Source of the DNA: Acetobacteraceae bacterium | Lineage (GTDB): Bacteria > Pseudomonadota > Alphaproteobacteria > Acetobacterales > Acetobacteraceae | Assembly: GCA_031291725.1 (NCBI GenBank) | Contig: JARLIM010000005.1 | Location: 1 to 55,069 of the forward strand | DNA: 55,069 nt | Direction: 5' to 3' | Part shown: positions 25,032-33,997 of the stretch, in pieces | How the letters are laid out: the number at the start of each line of letters is the position of its first letter | Position numbering within the stretch: position 1 is the stretch's first letter | Translations under genes and position numbers: made by a program | The notes under the pieces: model-generated | Told to the model about the DNA's origin: nothing | Seen by the model: only the letters and a program-made list of their open reading frames with translations | The model's database searches: none

Positions 25032-27701
25032 TCACGCCGTACGGTCGCCGCCCACGCCGAGGGCTGCCTGTGCCGCCGCCAGACGTGCCACCGGCACGCG
25101 ATAGGGCGAGCACGAGACGTAATCCAGGCCGGTCTGCTCGCAGAAGGCGATCGAGGCCGGATCGCCGCCATGTTCGCCGCAAATGCCCATCTTCAGGCTC
25201 GGCTTGGTCTGACGACCGAGCTTGGCCGCCAGCGCGATCATCGCGCCCACGCCCTCGATATCGAGCGAGACGAACGGGTCTTTCGGCAGGATTTCCTGTT
25301 CCACGTAGCTCGGCAGGAACTTGCCCGCATCGTCACGCGACAGGCCGAAGACGGTCTGCGTCAGATCGTTGGTGCCGAAGCTGAAGAAATCGGCCGATTC
25401 GGCAATCTTATCGGCGGTGATCGCCGCACGTGGCAGTTCGATCATCGTGCCGACAGTGTATTCCAGCGTGACGCCGGTTTCGGCGAACACTTTGGCGGCC
25501 ACCGTATCGACCACCTTGCGGGCGATCTCCAGTTCCTTCTTGATGCCGACCAGCGGGATCATGATCTCAGGCACCGGGGCGTTGCCGGTCTCGCGGGCCA
25601 CCGCAATGGCGCCCTCGAAAATGGCGCGCGCCTGCATCTCGTTGATTTCCGGGTAGGAAATCCCCAGACGGCAGCCACGATGCCCCAGCATCGGGTTGCT
25701 TTCCGACAGCTCATCCAAGCGACGATGCATCGACGCCACATCGGTGCCGATGGCTGCCGCCACTTCGGCGATTTCCGCCTCGGCATGCGGCAGGAATTCG
25801 TGCAGCGGCGGATCGAGCAGGCGGATCGTCACCGGCAGCCCCGCCATGATGCGGAACAGATCGGTGAAATCCTGACGCTGGAACGGCAGCAGCTTGGCCA
25901 GGGCGGCGCGACGGCCTTCCTCGTCATTGGCCATGATCATCTGACGCACGGCCAGAATACGCGCCGGGTCGAAGAACATGTGCTCGGTGCGGCACAGACC
26001 GATGCCCTCCGCGCCGAACTTGCGGGCGGTCTCGGCATCGAGCGGGGTTTCCGCATTCGTGCGCACCTTCAAGCGACGCACCGCATCCGCCCAGCCCATC
26101 AGCGTGGCGAACTCACCGGCCAGTTTCGGCTCCACCATCGGCACCGTGCCCAGGAAGACCTCGCCCGTCGCGCCGTCGAGGGTGATGGTGTCGCCCACAT
26201 TGATGATGTGACCGCCCGCCGAGAGCGTCTGACTGCCGTAATCGACATTGATGCCACCGGCCCCCGACACGCAGGGACGGCCCATGCCACGCGCCACCAC
26301 GGCGGCGTGCGAGGTCATGCCGCCGCGCGTGGTCAGAATGCCACGGGCGGCATGCATGCCGGAGATGTCTTCCGGCGAGGTTTCGATGCGGACCAGAATG
26401 ACCGCCTCCCCCTTCGCCGCACGGGCTTCGGCGTCGTCGGCGGAGAACACCACGGCACCGCAGGCAGCCCCTGGCGAGGCGGGCAGGCCCTTGGAGATCA
26501 GCGTGCGCTTGGCCTTGGGGTCGAGCGTGGGGTGCAGCAATTGATCCAGCGAAGACGGGTTGACGCGCTTGATGGCTTCGGTGCGGTCAATCAGACCTTC
26601 CTCCGCCATTTCCACCGCAATGCGCAGCGAGGCTGCGGCGGTGCGCTTGCCGTTGCGGGTTTGCAGCATATAAAGCTTGTTCTGCTGAACGGTGAATTCG
26701 ATGTCCTGCATGTCCTTGTAGTGACGCTCCAGCGTCTGACGGACCTGCATCAGTTCGGCATAGGCGTTCGGCATCGCCTCTTCCATCGACACTTCGCCCG
26801 GCTTGCTCTTGGCTTTCGCCATCGGCTGCGGCGTGCGGATGCCGGCCACCACGTCTTCGCCCTGGGCGTTGACGAGATATTCACCGTAGAAGCTGTTCTC
26901 GCCGGTGGACGGGTCACGGGTGAAGCAGACGCCGGTGGCGCAATCCAGGCCCATATTGCCGAACACCATCGCCTGCACGTTCACCGCCGTGCCCCAGGAG
27001 GCCGGGATGTCATGCAAACGGCGATAGGTGTTGGCGCGCGGGTTCATCCACGAGCCGAACACGGCGGTGATGGCGCCCCAGAGCTGTTCATGCGGGTCCA
27101 TCGGGAACGGGCGGCCGGTCTCCTGGGCCACCATGTCCTTGTAGCCCTCAACCACGCTCTGCCAGTTCTCCGCCGTCAGCGCGGTGTCTTCCACCACGCC
27201 TGCATCAAGCTTGGCCGATTCGATGATTTCCTCGAAGCGGTGATGGTCCACGCCCAACACCACCGAGCCATACATCTGAATGAAGCGGCGATAGGAATCC
27301 CAGGCGAAACGCTTATCACCAGAGGCCTTGGCCAAGCCCTGCACCGTGGTGTCGTTCAGGCCGAGATTGAGCACGGTGTCCATCATGCCCGGCATGGAGA
27401 CGCGCGCGCCGGAGCGCACGGAGACCAGCAGCGGCTTGTCGGCATCGCCGAATGTCAGCCCGACGGCTGCCTCCACCCGGCCGAGCGCGGTTTTCACCTC
27501 GGCATCCAGATCGGCGGGATAATTCTTGCCGTTCTCGTAATAGGCCGTGCAGACCTCGGTGGTGATGGTGAAGCCGGGCGGCACCGGCAGACCAATCGAC
27601 GCCATTTCGGCGAGATTGGCACCCTTGCCACCGAGCAGGTTGCGCATCTCCGCGCGGCCCTCATTGAAGCCTGCGCCGAAGCTGTAAACCCATTTGGACA
27701 T
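25032..27701 (-). CDS. ppdK: pyruvate, phosphate dikinase
   Basis: An 889-residue enzyme interconverting pyruvate + ATP + Pi and PEP + AMP + PPi. Domains run in the usual order. The N-terminal ATP-grasp domain has GGKGANLAEMASIGLPVPPGF and the arginine-rich VSVRSGARVSMPGMMDT. The central swivelling domain has TRGGMTSHAAVVARGMG, with the phospho-histidine. The C-terminal PEP barrel has GLCRTEHMFF, SFGTNDLTQTVFGLSRDD and GICGEHGGDP. The ATG at 27701 has AAGGAG seven bases before it and starts 10 bases after the glyS stop; an in-frame extension over the end of glyS is not real. In alphaproteobacteria it supports gluconeogenesis or reversible glycolysis. Confidence 0.97.
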   Translation of the reverse strand: MSKWVYSFGAGFNEGRAEMRNLLGGKGANLAEMASIGLPVPPGFTITTEVCTAYYENGKNYPADLDAEVKTALGRVEAAVGLTFGDADKPLLVSVRSGARVSMPGMMDTVLNLGLNDTTVQGLAKASGDKRFAWDSYRRFIQMYGSVVLGVDHHRFEEIIESAKLDAGVVEDTALTAENWQSVVEGYKDMVAQETGRPFPMDPHEQLWGAITAVFGSWMNPRANTYRRLHDIPASWGTAVNVQAMVFGNMGLDCATGVCFTRDPSTGENSFYGEYLVNAQGEDVVAGIRTPQPMAKAKSKPGEVSMEEAMPNAYAELMQVRQTLERHYKDMQDIEFTVQQNKLYMLQTRNGKRTAAASLRIAVEMAEEGLIDRTEAIKRVNPSSLDQLLHPTLDPKAKRTLISKGLPASPGAACGAVVFSADDAEARAAKGEAVILVRIETSPEDISGMHAARGILTTRGGMTSHAAVVARGMGRPCVSGAGGINVDYGSQTLSAGGHIINVGDTITLDGATGEVFLGTVPMVEPKLAGEFATLMGWADAVRRLKVRTNAETPLDAETARKFGAEGIGLCRTEHMFFDPARILAVRQMIMANDEEGRRAALAKLLPFQRQDFTDLFRIMAGLPVTIRLLDPPLHEFLPHAEAEIAEVAAAIGTDVASMHRRLDELSESNPMLGHRGCRLGISYPEINEMQARAIFEGAIAVARETGNAPVPEIMIPLVGIKKELEIARKVVDTVAAKVFAETGVTLEYTVGTMIELPRAAITADKIAESADFFSFGTNDLTQTVFGLSRDDAGKFLPSYVEQEILPKDPFVSLDIEGVGAMIALAAKLGRQTKPSLKMGICGEHGGDPASIAFCEQTGLDYVSCSPYRVPVARLAAAQAALGVGGDRTA

Positions 27702-27711
27702 GATCGGCTCC

Positions 27712-29745
27712 TTAGCCATCAATCTTCGAAAAATCCGCCGCCACATTCATGGCAGCACGCACGCGCGCCAGAAGACGCAAACGATTATGGCGAAGTTCGG
27801 GCCGCTCGTCGTTCACGGTCACATTGGCGAAGAAATCGTCCAACGGCGCCCGCAACGAAGCCAGCTCGGTCATTGCCAGCACGAAATTCTCCCGTGACAG
27901 AGCGTCTTGCACAGCAGGCTCGGCCTTGTCGAGGCACTGAATCAAAGATTGCTCCTCGGCAAGCATCAACAAATTGGGATTCACCGCCCCCGCATGCGGC
28001 CCGTCCTTCTTTTCCTCGATGCGTAATATATTAGCAGCCCGTTTCGCCGCCGCGAGCAGGTTGCGGCCGTCTTCGGTGCCGAGCAATGCGGTGACGGCTT
28101 CGGTGCGGGCGAGCAGGCGGACGAGATCGTCGTCCAGCCCCAGGCCGAGGACTGCGGCCAGCACATCGTGGCGGGCACCCTCGGTGCGCAGCTGCACGCG
28201 CAGGCGTTCGGCGAGGAAGTCGAGGAGTTCAGACGCCTCGGCCAGCCCGGCTTCACGGATCAATGGCCCAAGCTGCAAGCGCAGCCCGTTCTCACGCACA
28301 ATGCGGATCACGCCCAGCGCCGCCCGCCGCAGCGCGAACGGGTCGCCTGAGCCGGTCGGCTTTTCACCGATGGCGAAGAACGCCGCCAGGATGTCGATCT
28401 TGTCGGCCAGCGCCACGGCGATGGAGACCGGCGTGGTGGGCACCGAATCACCGGCACCTTTCGGCAAATAATGATCGCGCACCGCCTCGGCCACCGCCGG
28501 GTTCTCGCCGTCATGCTTGGCATAATAGCCGCCCATCACGCCCTGAAGCTCCGGGAATTCACCCACCATGCCGGTGGTCAGATCCGCCTTGGCCAAGAAC
28601 GCGGCGCGGCGAGCATGCGACGGGTCAGCCCCCACCAGCGGCGCAATCTTGCCCGCCAACACTTCGATGCGGCGTACCCGCTCACCCTGGCTGCCGAGCT
28701 TGGCGTGGAAGGTGATGTTGTCCAGCGCCGCGACACGATCCGCCAGCCTCGTCTGACGATCCAGATCCCAGAAATGCCGCGCATCGGCAAAGCGCGCCCG
28801 CAACACGCGCTCATTGCCCGCGATGATCGCAGCGCCACCATCCTTCGCCTGGATATTGGCGGCAAAGGCGAACCAGGGAGCGGCCGACCCATCCGCATTG
28901 CGCAGCGCGAAATAGCGCTGATTGACGCGCATCGAGACCTGCATCACCTCGGCGGGCAAATCCATATACGCATCGTCGATCCGGCCGAGCAGGCACACCG
29001 GCCACTCCACCAGCCCTGCCACTTCATCGAGCAGGCCCGGATCATCGACAATCGTGGCCCCCTGCTCGGCGGCCAGCGCATTCACCCCCGCCTCCACCAG
29101 CGCGCGACGCTCGGTGGCATCCACGATCACATGACGCGACCGCAGTTCTTCCGTCCACTGCGCCACCGAGGTGACGGTGAAATGGCCGTGGCTGAGGAAG
29201 CGATGGCCTTCGGAGATGTTGGAGGCATGCAGCCCATGCGCCGCGTCATCGCCATCGCGCAGGTCGAAAGGCACCACCGCGCCATCGAGAATGGCGGTGA
29301 TCCGGCGCAGCGGGCGCACCCAGGTGAAGGGCGAGGTGCTGCCCCAGCGCATCGATTTCGGCCAGGGGAAGCGGCGGATCAGCCCCGGCATCGCGCGGGC
29401 GATCAATTCGGCGGCGGAGGCTCCGGGGACAACGCGGTCCAGCACCCAGAAATCGCCTTCCTGAGTCAGTTGCTCCTTGGTGGCACCATGCTTGCGCAGA
29501 AAGCCCGCCAGTGCCTGCTCCGGTGCGCTGGCGCGCGGGCCGCGTTCGGAGATGCGGGATTCCGGCACCGAGGCATCCAGCTCCACCGAAATCGCGATGC
29601 GGCGTGTGCCATAGAAGCGCGCCACATTGCGCGGCTTCAGGGCAGCAACGGCCTCGCCGAACAGGCGGGCGAGATCCTCCGCGCCCTTGGCCTGCATGCG
29701 CGCGGGGATTTCCTCGCTGAAGAGTTCCAGGAAAAATTCGGGCAT
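27712..29745 (-). CDS. glyS: glycyl-tRNA synthetase beta subunit
   Basis: A 677-residue subunit of the bacterial alpha2-beta2 glycyl-tRNA synthetase, responsible for tRNA recognition. The conserved start PEFFLELFSEEIPARMQ is intact. Landmarks such as GIRRFPWPKSMRWG, with its RFPKSMRW element, and VGEFPELQGVMGGYYAKHDGE, with the ELQGVMG..YA block, are easily seen. The helical C-terminal region ends in an anticodon-binding-like domain. It follows the 56-codon ORF by one base and precedes ppdK by ten, so all sit in one transcript starting at glyQ. Confidence 0.97.
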   Translation of the reverse strand: MPEFFLELFSEEIPARMQAKGAEDLARLFGEAVAALKPRNVARFYGTRRIAISVELDASVPESRISERGPRASAPEQALAGFLRKHGATKEQLTQEGDFWVLDRVVPGASAAELIARAMPGLIRRFPWPKSMRWGSTSPFTWVRPLRRITAILDGAVVPFDLRDGDDAAHGLHASNISEGHRFLSHGHFTVTSVAQWTEELRSRHVIVDATERRALVEAGVNALAAEQGATIVDDPGLLDEVAGLVEWPVCLLGRIDDAYMDLPAEVMQVSMRVNQRYFALRNADGSAAPWFAFAANIQAKDGGAAIIAGNERVLRARFADARHFWDLDRQTRLADRVAALDNITFHAKLGSQGERVRRIEVLAGKIAPLVGADPSHARRAAFLAKADLTTGMVGEFPELQGVMGGYYAKHDGENPAVAEAVRDHYLPKGAGDSVPTTPVSIAVALADKIDILAAFFAIGEKPTGSGDPFALRRAALGVIRIVRENGLRLQLGPLIREAGLAEASELLDFLAERLRVQLRTEGARHDVLAAVLGLGLDDDLVRLLARTEAVTALLGTEDGRNLLAAAKRAANILRIEEKKDGPHAGAVNPNLLMLAEEQSLIQCLDKAEPAVQDALSRENFVLAMTELASLRAPLDDFFANVTVNDERPELRHNRLRLLARVRAAMNVAADFSKIDG

Positions 29746-29746
29746 G

Positions 29747-29917
29747 TCAGTTTTCCTCGACCACTCGCGAAGCCATCGCCACTTGGCGTACCCTGGCTTC
29801 GTTCACTGCATCACCCAAAGTCTGCAGGTGTGTTTCTTTAAGGGGCATTCCCTGAACAACAGCCAACTGGAAGAGAAGATCAGTGGCTTCCTCGTTCAAT
29901 TTGAGGTTTTTCGTCAT
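29747..29917 (-). CDS. 56-aa ORF between glyQ and glyS
   Basis: A complete small frame of 56 residues fills the gap between the two synthetase genes. Its ATG overlaps the glyQ stop as TGATG, and its stop ends one base before glyS. The product starts [18 protein letters not shown] and continues through a predicted amphipathic helix to a helix ending SRVVEEN. The pattern (short strand, helix, turn with GMPLKET, helix) is loosely that of VapB/PSK-type or ribbon-helix-helix antitoxins. Codon use is much more AT-rich than its neighbours (AAA, TTG, GTT, CTT), which suggests later insertion. Coupling to glyQ argues for translation. The function is unknown and the antitoxin resemblance is weak. Confidence 0.6.
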   Translation of the reverse strand: MTKNLKLNEEATDLLFQLAVVQGMPLKETHLQTLGDAVNEARVRQVAMASRVVEEN

Positions 29918-30795
29918 CACACGCCCTCACCCGCCAGCCAGGCCTCGCAGCACGCCTTCGCCAATGTGCGCACCCGCCCGATATAGGCCGCCCGCTCGGT
30001 GACGCTGATCACGCCGCGTGCGTCGAGCAGATTGAACAGATGGCTCGCCTTGATGCACTGATCATAGGCCGGCAGCGCCAGATCATGGCCCAGCAGCGAT
30101 GCGCATTCGCCCTCGGCGTCGGCGAAATGCTGCATCAGCATCGCCGTGTTGGCATGCTCGAAATTATGCGCCGAATATTCCCGCTCCGCGCGCAGGAACA
30201 CATCGCCATAGGTGACACCCTGACCGTTGAAATCCAGGTCATAGACGCGCTCGACATTCTGCACATACATCGCCAGACGTTCGAGGCCATAGGTCATCTC
30301 GAAGCTGGGCAACACGGTGGCGATGCCGCCCACCTGCTGGAAATAGGTGAACTGCCCCACTTCCATGCCATCGCACCAGACTTCCCAGCCCAGCCCCCAG
30401 GCGCCGAGCGTGGGGCTCTCCCAGTCATCCTCCACGAAGCGGAAATCGTGCAGCAGCGGGTCCAGGCCGATGGCGCGATACGAATCGAGCAGCAGCTTCT
30501 GCGCGTCCGCCGGGCTCGGCTTCATGATGACCTGATATTGATAATAATGCTGCAACCGGTTCGGGTTCTCGCCATAGCGGCCATCGGACGGGCGGCGGGA
30601 GGGCTGCACATAGGCGGCCTTCCACGGCTTGGGCCCAAGGGCACGCAACGTGGTGGCCGGGTGGAAGGTGCCGGCCCCCATCTCCACGTCATAAGGTTGC
30701 AGGATCACACAGCCCTGCGCCGCCCAGAAATTATGCAGGCGAAGGATGAGGTCTTGAAAGCTGGGCGGCTTGGTCTGGCTATCGGCGAGGGTCAT
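29917..30795 (-). CDS. glyQ: glycyl-tRNA synthetase alpha subunit
   Basis: A 292-residue class II synthetase catalytic subunit that charges tRNA-Gly. The diagnostic blocks are all present: [35 protein letters not shown], the [18 protein letters not shown] motif-2 region and [23 protein letters not shown]. The ATG at 30795 gives the standard N-terminus. The upstream in-frame extension runs into the divergent CoA-binding gene and has no counterpart in the family. It is the first gene of glyQ-ORF56-glyS-ppdK, with a 76-base divergent promoter region shared with the gene at 30872. Confidence 0.97.
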   Translation of the reverse strand: MTLADSQTKPPSFQDLILRLHNFWAAQGCVILQPYDVEMGAGTFHPATTLRALGPKPWKAAYVQPSRRPSDGRYGENPNRLQHYYQYQVIMKPSPADAQKLLLDSYRAIGLDPLLHDFRFVEDDWESPTLGAWGLGWEVWCDGMEVGQFTYFQQVGGIATVLPSFEMTYGLERLAMYVQNVERVYDLDFNGQGVTYGDVFLRAEREYSAHNFEHANTAMLMQHFADAEGECASLLGHDLALPAYDQCIKASHLFNLLDARGVISVTERAAYIGRVRTLAKACCEAWLAGEGV

Positions 30796-30871
30796 AATGT
30801 GCAGCACTCGGATTTCTGATCGCGGCGCACCATAGTGATATGACACCGCAGCAACAAGGCAGCGACGACAG

Positions 30872-31297
30872 ATGAGCATCGACGGACTGGCAGATAGCGA
30901 CATCCTTTCCATTCTGCGGGGCACGCAGCGCGTGGCGGTGGTGGGGGCCTCGGCCAAGCCGGATCGTGCCTCGTTCTATGTCGCCGCCTTCCTGGCGCAA
31001 CAGGGCATCACCGTCATCCCGGTCAATCCCGGTCTTGCCGGGCAGAGCCTGCACGGACAGGCGGCGGTGGCCTCCCTGGCCGAGGCGGCGCCGCTCGATA
31101 TGGTCTACATCTTCCGCGCCGCCGATGCGGCAGGAGCGGTGGTCGATGAGGCGATTGCCTTGGGTGCCAAGACGATCTGGCTGCCGCTCGATGTCATCAA
31201 TCACCAGGCCGCCGCACGTGGCCGGGCGGCGGGGTTGCAAGTGGCGATGGACCGCTGCGCCAAGGTGGAATGGATGCGGCTCGGCCTGCCGGCTTGA
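30872..31297 (+). CDS. CoA-binding (YccU-like) Rossmann protein
   Basis: A 141-residue single-domain protein with the succinyl-CoA-ligase-type CoA-binding fold. The first strand and glycine loop are [17 protein letters not shown], and [11 protein letters not shown] follows as the second conserved motif. The region [28 protein letters not shown] matches the family helix/strand pattern, and the C-terminal DRCAKVEW is usual in YccU homologues. The length is normal. The biochemical role of this widespread family is not established. It is divergent from glyQ and precedes the DUF2076 gene by 54 bases. Confidence 0.92.
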   Translation: MSIDGLADSDILSILRGTQRVAVVGASAKPDRASFYVAAFLAQQGITVIPVNPGLAGQSLHGQAAVASLAEAAPLDMVYIFRAADAAGAVVDEAIALGAKTIWLPLDVINHQAAARGRAAGLQVAMDRCAKVEWMRLGLPA

Positions 31298-31351
31298 ACC
31301 AGCCCCCCGGAAGCGCCACCTTGGCTGTGTAACCTCCAACTCTGGTGCATC

Positions 31352-32236
31352 ATGACCAACGAGGAACGCGACCTCATCTCCCAGTTCGTCGCCCGCACGG
31401 GCGGACGCCCTGCCTCCAGCGGCTTTGCCGCCTCGGTGCCGCAGGTGGGCGGACCGGAATTGCCGCCTGTGGAACCGCAGGCCGATGCGCTGATCGCCGA
31501 TCTGTTCGCCCGCTATCCCGAAGCGCGCTACCGCATCACCCAGCTTGCCTTCATCCAAGAGCATGCGCTGGCGGCGGCGACCAATCAGATCCAGCAATTG
31601 CAGGCGCAAATGCAGCAGATGCAGGCGCAGATGCAACAGATGCAGCAACAGCAGCAGCAGCAGCAGCAGGCGCCCTCGCCCTGGGGTGCTGCCGCGCAGC
31701 CGCAGCCGCAGCAATCGCGCGGCTTCTTCGGCGGGCTGTTCGGCGGCGGTCAGCCAGCAGCACAGCCGCAACCGCAACCGCAATACGCGCCGCAATATGC
31801 CGCCCCGCCGCCGCAATATGCGCCGGGCTATCAGCCGGGCATGTTCCAGCGCCCCGGCTCGGGCTTCCTCGGCTCCGCCCTGACGACGGCCGCCGGTGTG
31901 GCTGGTGGCATCATGGCCGCCGACGCGATCACCGGGCTGTTTGCCGGGCATCATGAGAGCCAAATGGGCGGCTTCGGCGGTGGTGGCTTCGGCCAGCAGC
32001 CGGGCTATTTCCCGGCTGAATCAGCCTCACCCTGGGGCAATGCGCCGCAAGGGGCAGACCCGTTCGATCAGGGCGGGGCCGCGAAATCCTATGGCGATTC
32101 GGCATGGGCACCGGCACCCGTGCAGGATTCCGGCTGGCAGGATGCCGGGCAGTCGCAAGACAGCGGTTGGCAGGATGCCTCGGGGGGCGATAGCGGCTGG
32201 ACCGACAGCGGCGGCGGCGGCGATTTCGACACCTGA
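31352..32236 (+). CDS. DUF2076 domain-containing protein
   Basis: A 294-residue low-complexity protein of the DUF2076 family. The conserved N-terminus (TNEERDLISQFVARTGG, then ALIADLFARYPEARYRITQLAFIQEHAL) is followed by a coiled-coil QMQQMQAQ repeat and a pure glutamine run at about residues 94-106. A proline/glutamine-rich spacer follows, then a glycine-rich hydrophobic hairpin near 175-200 (GSALTTAAGVAGGIMAADAI), and a Gly/Ser/Asp/Trp-rich acidic tail with DSGWQDA repeats. The family is thought to be associated with the periplasm or membrane but lacks a known function. The secreted hydrolase follows 40 bases later. Confidence 0.92.
   Translation: MTNEERDLISQFVARTGGRPASSGFAASVPQVGGPELPPVEPQADALIADLFARYPEARYRITQLAFIQEHALAAATNQIQQLQAQMQQMQAQMQQMQQQQQQQQQAPSPWGAAAQPQPQQSRGFFGGLFGGGQPAAQPQPQPQYAPQYAAPPPQYAPGYQPGMFQRPGSGFLGSALTTAAGVAGGIMAADAITGLFAGHHESQMGGFGGGGFGQQPGYFPAESASPWGNAPQGADPFDQGGAAKSYGDSAWAPAPVQDSGWQDAGQSQDSGWQDASGGDSGWTDSGGGGDFDT
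31649..31669 (+). repeat. CAG trinucleotide run inside the DUF2076 gene
   Basis: Seven consecutive CAG codons, preceded by interrupted CAG/CAA/ATG units, encode the polyglutamine tract. Being in frame, slippage here would change the tract length without a frameshift. Confidence 0.85.
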
Positions 32237-32276
32237 TCGCGCCGTCATTGTCATCCAGCCGGAGGGAAAGGCCCGC

Positions 32277-33305
32277 ATGCGACGCATCGCCTTGGTATTC
32301 GCCGCAGTGCTCGCCACCACCGCCGCCTGGGCGCAGGGCGTGCCGTCCAAATACGCCCTGCCGATCGCCCACGTCGCCCCCACGCTGATCGACGTGCCAA
32401 CGCCGCGGGGCGTGGTCGAATTCCCGGTCTATGCCTCCGCCGACTGGTCGCAGCCCATGCCGGAGGTCAAGCGGGTGGTGCTGATCTTCCACGGCCTGCT
32501 GCGCAATGCGGATGCCTATTTCAAAGCCGGCCTGCAATCGCGCGATGCGGCGGGGGAGGCCGGGCACGGCGTGCTGGTGCTGGCCCCGCAATTCCTCGCC
32601 GATGTCGATATCGCCGCCAACCGCCTGCCCGCCAACACGCTCGGCTTCGATTACGATCATTGGGCGGGCGGCGAGGCGGCCCTCACCCCGGCCCCGATCA
32701 GCGGCTTCACCGCCATCGACGCCATCCTCGCCCGGCTTGCCGACCGCCGGGCGTTCCCAGCATTGGACACTGTGGTGCTCGCCGGGTTCTCCGCCGGAGG
32801 GCAGACGGTGCAGCGCTATGCCGTGGTGGGCAATGGCGAGCAGGCTTTGACCGCACAGGGCGTGCAGGTGCGCTATGTGGTCTCCGACCCGTCCTCCTAC
32901 CTCTATTTCACCCCCGCCCGCCCCTATCCCGTGGCGGGTTGCAAGCAGGCGGATGATTGGCGCTATGGCTTTCATGCCAAGGTGCCCGATTACGTCACCA
33001 TGGCCCCGGAGGCGTTGGAACAGCGCTACATCCACCGCAACGTCACCTATCTCGTCGGCCTCGCCGACACCGACCCCCATCATCCGGTGCTCGACCGATC
33101 CTGCGCCGGTGAGGCGCAAGGTCCGCATCGGGTGGCGCGTGCCGATGCCTATTGGAGCATGTTGACCGCCCGCCACGGCAGCGACCTGAATCAGCATTTT
33201 GTCACCGTCGCGGGGATCGCGCATGAGGGGCAGAAGATGTTCAACTCCCCCTGCGGTCAGGCGCTGCTGTTCGGTGCCGATACCTGCCCGGACTTGGAGA
33301 AATAA
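32277..33305 (+). CDS. secreted alpha/beta hydrolase
   Basis: A 342-residue protein with a cleavable signal peptide (RRIALVFAAVLATTAAWA, cut before QGVPS). The alpha/beta-hydrolase core shows VVLIFHGLLRN with the oxyanion HG element, the nucleophile elbow GFSAGGQ, and a C-terminal GIAHEGQKMF carrying a candidate catalytic histidine. Four or more cysteines (in VAGCKQ, RSCAGE, SPCGQ and DTCPD) suggest disulfides, consistent with a periplasmic or exported enzyme. The substrate is unknown; esterase or polymer depolymerase are possible. The start at 32277 sits after GGAGGGAAAG. The DUF2461 gene begins two bases after the stop. Confidence 0.87.
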   Translation: MRRIALVFAAVLATTAAWAQGVPSKYALPIAHVAPTLIDVPTPRGVVEFPVYASADWSQPMPEVKRVVLIFHGLLRNADAYFKAGLQSRDAAGEAGHGVLVLAPQFLADVDIAANRLPANTLGFDYDHWAGGEAALTPAPISGFTAIDAILARLADRRAFPALDTVVLAGFSAGGQTVQRYAVVGNGEQALTAQGVQVRYVVSDPSSYLYFTPARPYPVAGCKQADDWRYGFHAKVPDYVTMAPEALEQRYIHRNVTYLVGLADTDPHHPVLDRSCAGEAQGPHRVARADAYWSMLTARHGSDLNQHFVTVAGIAHEGQKMFNSPCGQALLFGADTCPDLEK

Positions 33306-33307
33306 GC

Positions 33308-33997
33308 GTGTTTGCAGGCTTCACCCCGGCAGCGACCGGCTTTCTGGCAGACCTTGCGGCGAACAATGAACGCGCCTGGTTTCTGGACAACAAACCCCGC
33401 TATGAGCGCGATGTCATCGCCCCCTATCGCGCTTTGCTCCAGGCCGTCAGCCTCGGTCTGGCCGCGCGCGAGATCCCGCTCGGGGCTGATCCGGCAAAGG
33501 CGCTGTTTCGCATTCATCGCGATGTGCGTTTCAGCAAGGATAAGCGGCCCTACAAGACCAATGCCGGGGCGATTCTGGCGCGCGATGGTGGGAAATCGCC
33601 GGATAATGGCATCGTCTATATCCATCTCGACCCCACCGGCAGCTTCATCGCCGCCGGGTTCTACATGCCCGAACCGGCCAAGCTCGGTGCGCTGCGCGAG
33701 GCGATTTATGTCGAGCCGGAGCGGTTTGCAGCGGCCTTGGGGGGGTTGGAGTTATCCTCCGAAGACAGCCTCACCCGCCTGCCGCGCGGCTATGAGGAGG
33801 CGGCGGGCAAGCCGATGGCCGATTGGCTGCGGTTGAAAAGCTTCCTCATCCGCAAGCCCGTGCCCGATGCACTGATGTGCTCGCCCGATCTGGTGGGCGA
33901 GATTGTCGATTTCGCCGAGGCCGCCCTGCCCTTCCTGCGCTTCGGCTGGGCGGCGTTGAGCACGGTGGACCCGGCGGATCTCAAACGGCGGAAATAG
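33308..33997 (+). CDS. DUF2461/TIGR02453 family protein, GTG start
   Basis: A 229-residue protein of the DUF2461 family, soluble and without known activity. Typical family blocks are FLADLAANNERAWFLDNKPRYERDV at the start, the FRIHRDVRFSKDKRPYKTNAG motif and the YIHLDPTGSFIAAGFYMPEP strand pair. The gene begins with GTG two bases after the hydrolase stop, and no ATG option preserves the family N-terminus. Its 3' end overlaps the convergent ygfZ gene by 17 bases. Confidence 0.92.
   Translation: MFAGFTPAATGFLADLAANNERAWFLDNKPRYERDVIAPYRALLQAVSLGLAAREIPLGADPAKALFRIHRDVRFSKDKRPYKTNAGAILARDGGKSPDNGIVYIHLDPTGSFIAAGFYMPEPAKLGALREAIYVEPERFAAALGGLELSSEDSLTRLPRGYEEAAGKPMADWLRLKSFLIRKPVPDALMCSPDLVGEIVDFAEAALPFLRFGWAALSTVDPADLKRRK

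Noticed and set aside
25170..28034. A 954-codon open frame antisense to ppdK and glyS
   Set aside because: It mirrors the high-GC third-position bias of the real minus-strand genes; its translation is His/Arg/Gln-rich with no domain, as expected of a shadow.
31649..31669. CAG run as a phase-variable switch
   Set aside because: A triplet repeat keeps the reading frame, so slippage would not switch the gene off; it is listed only as a repeat.
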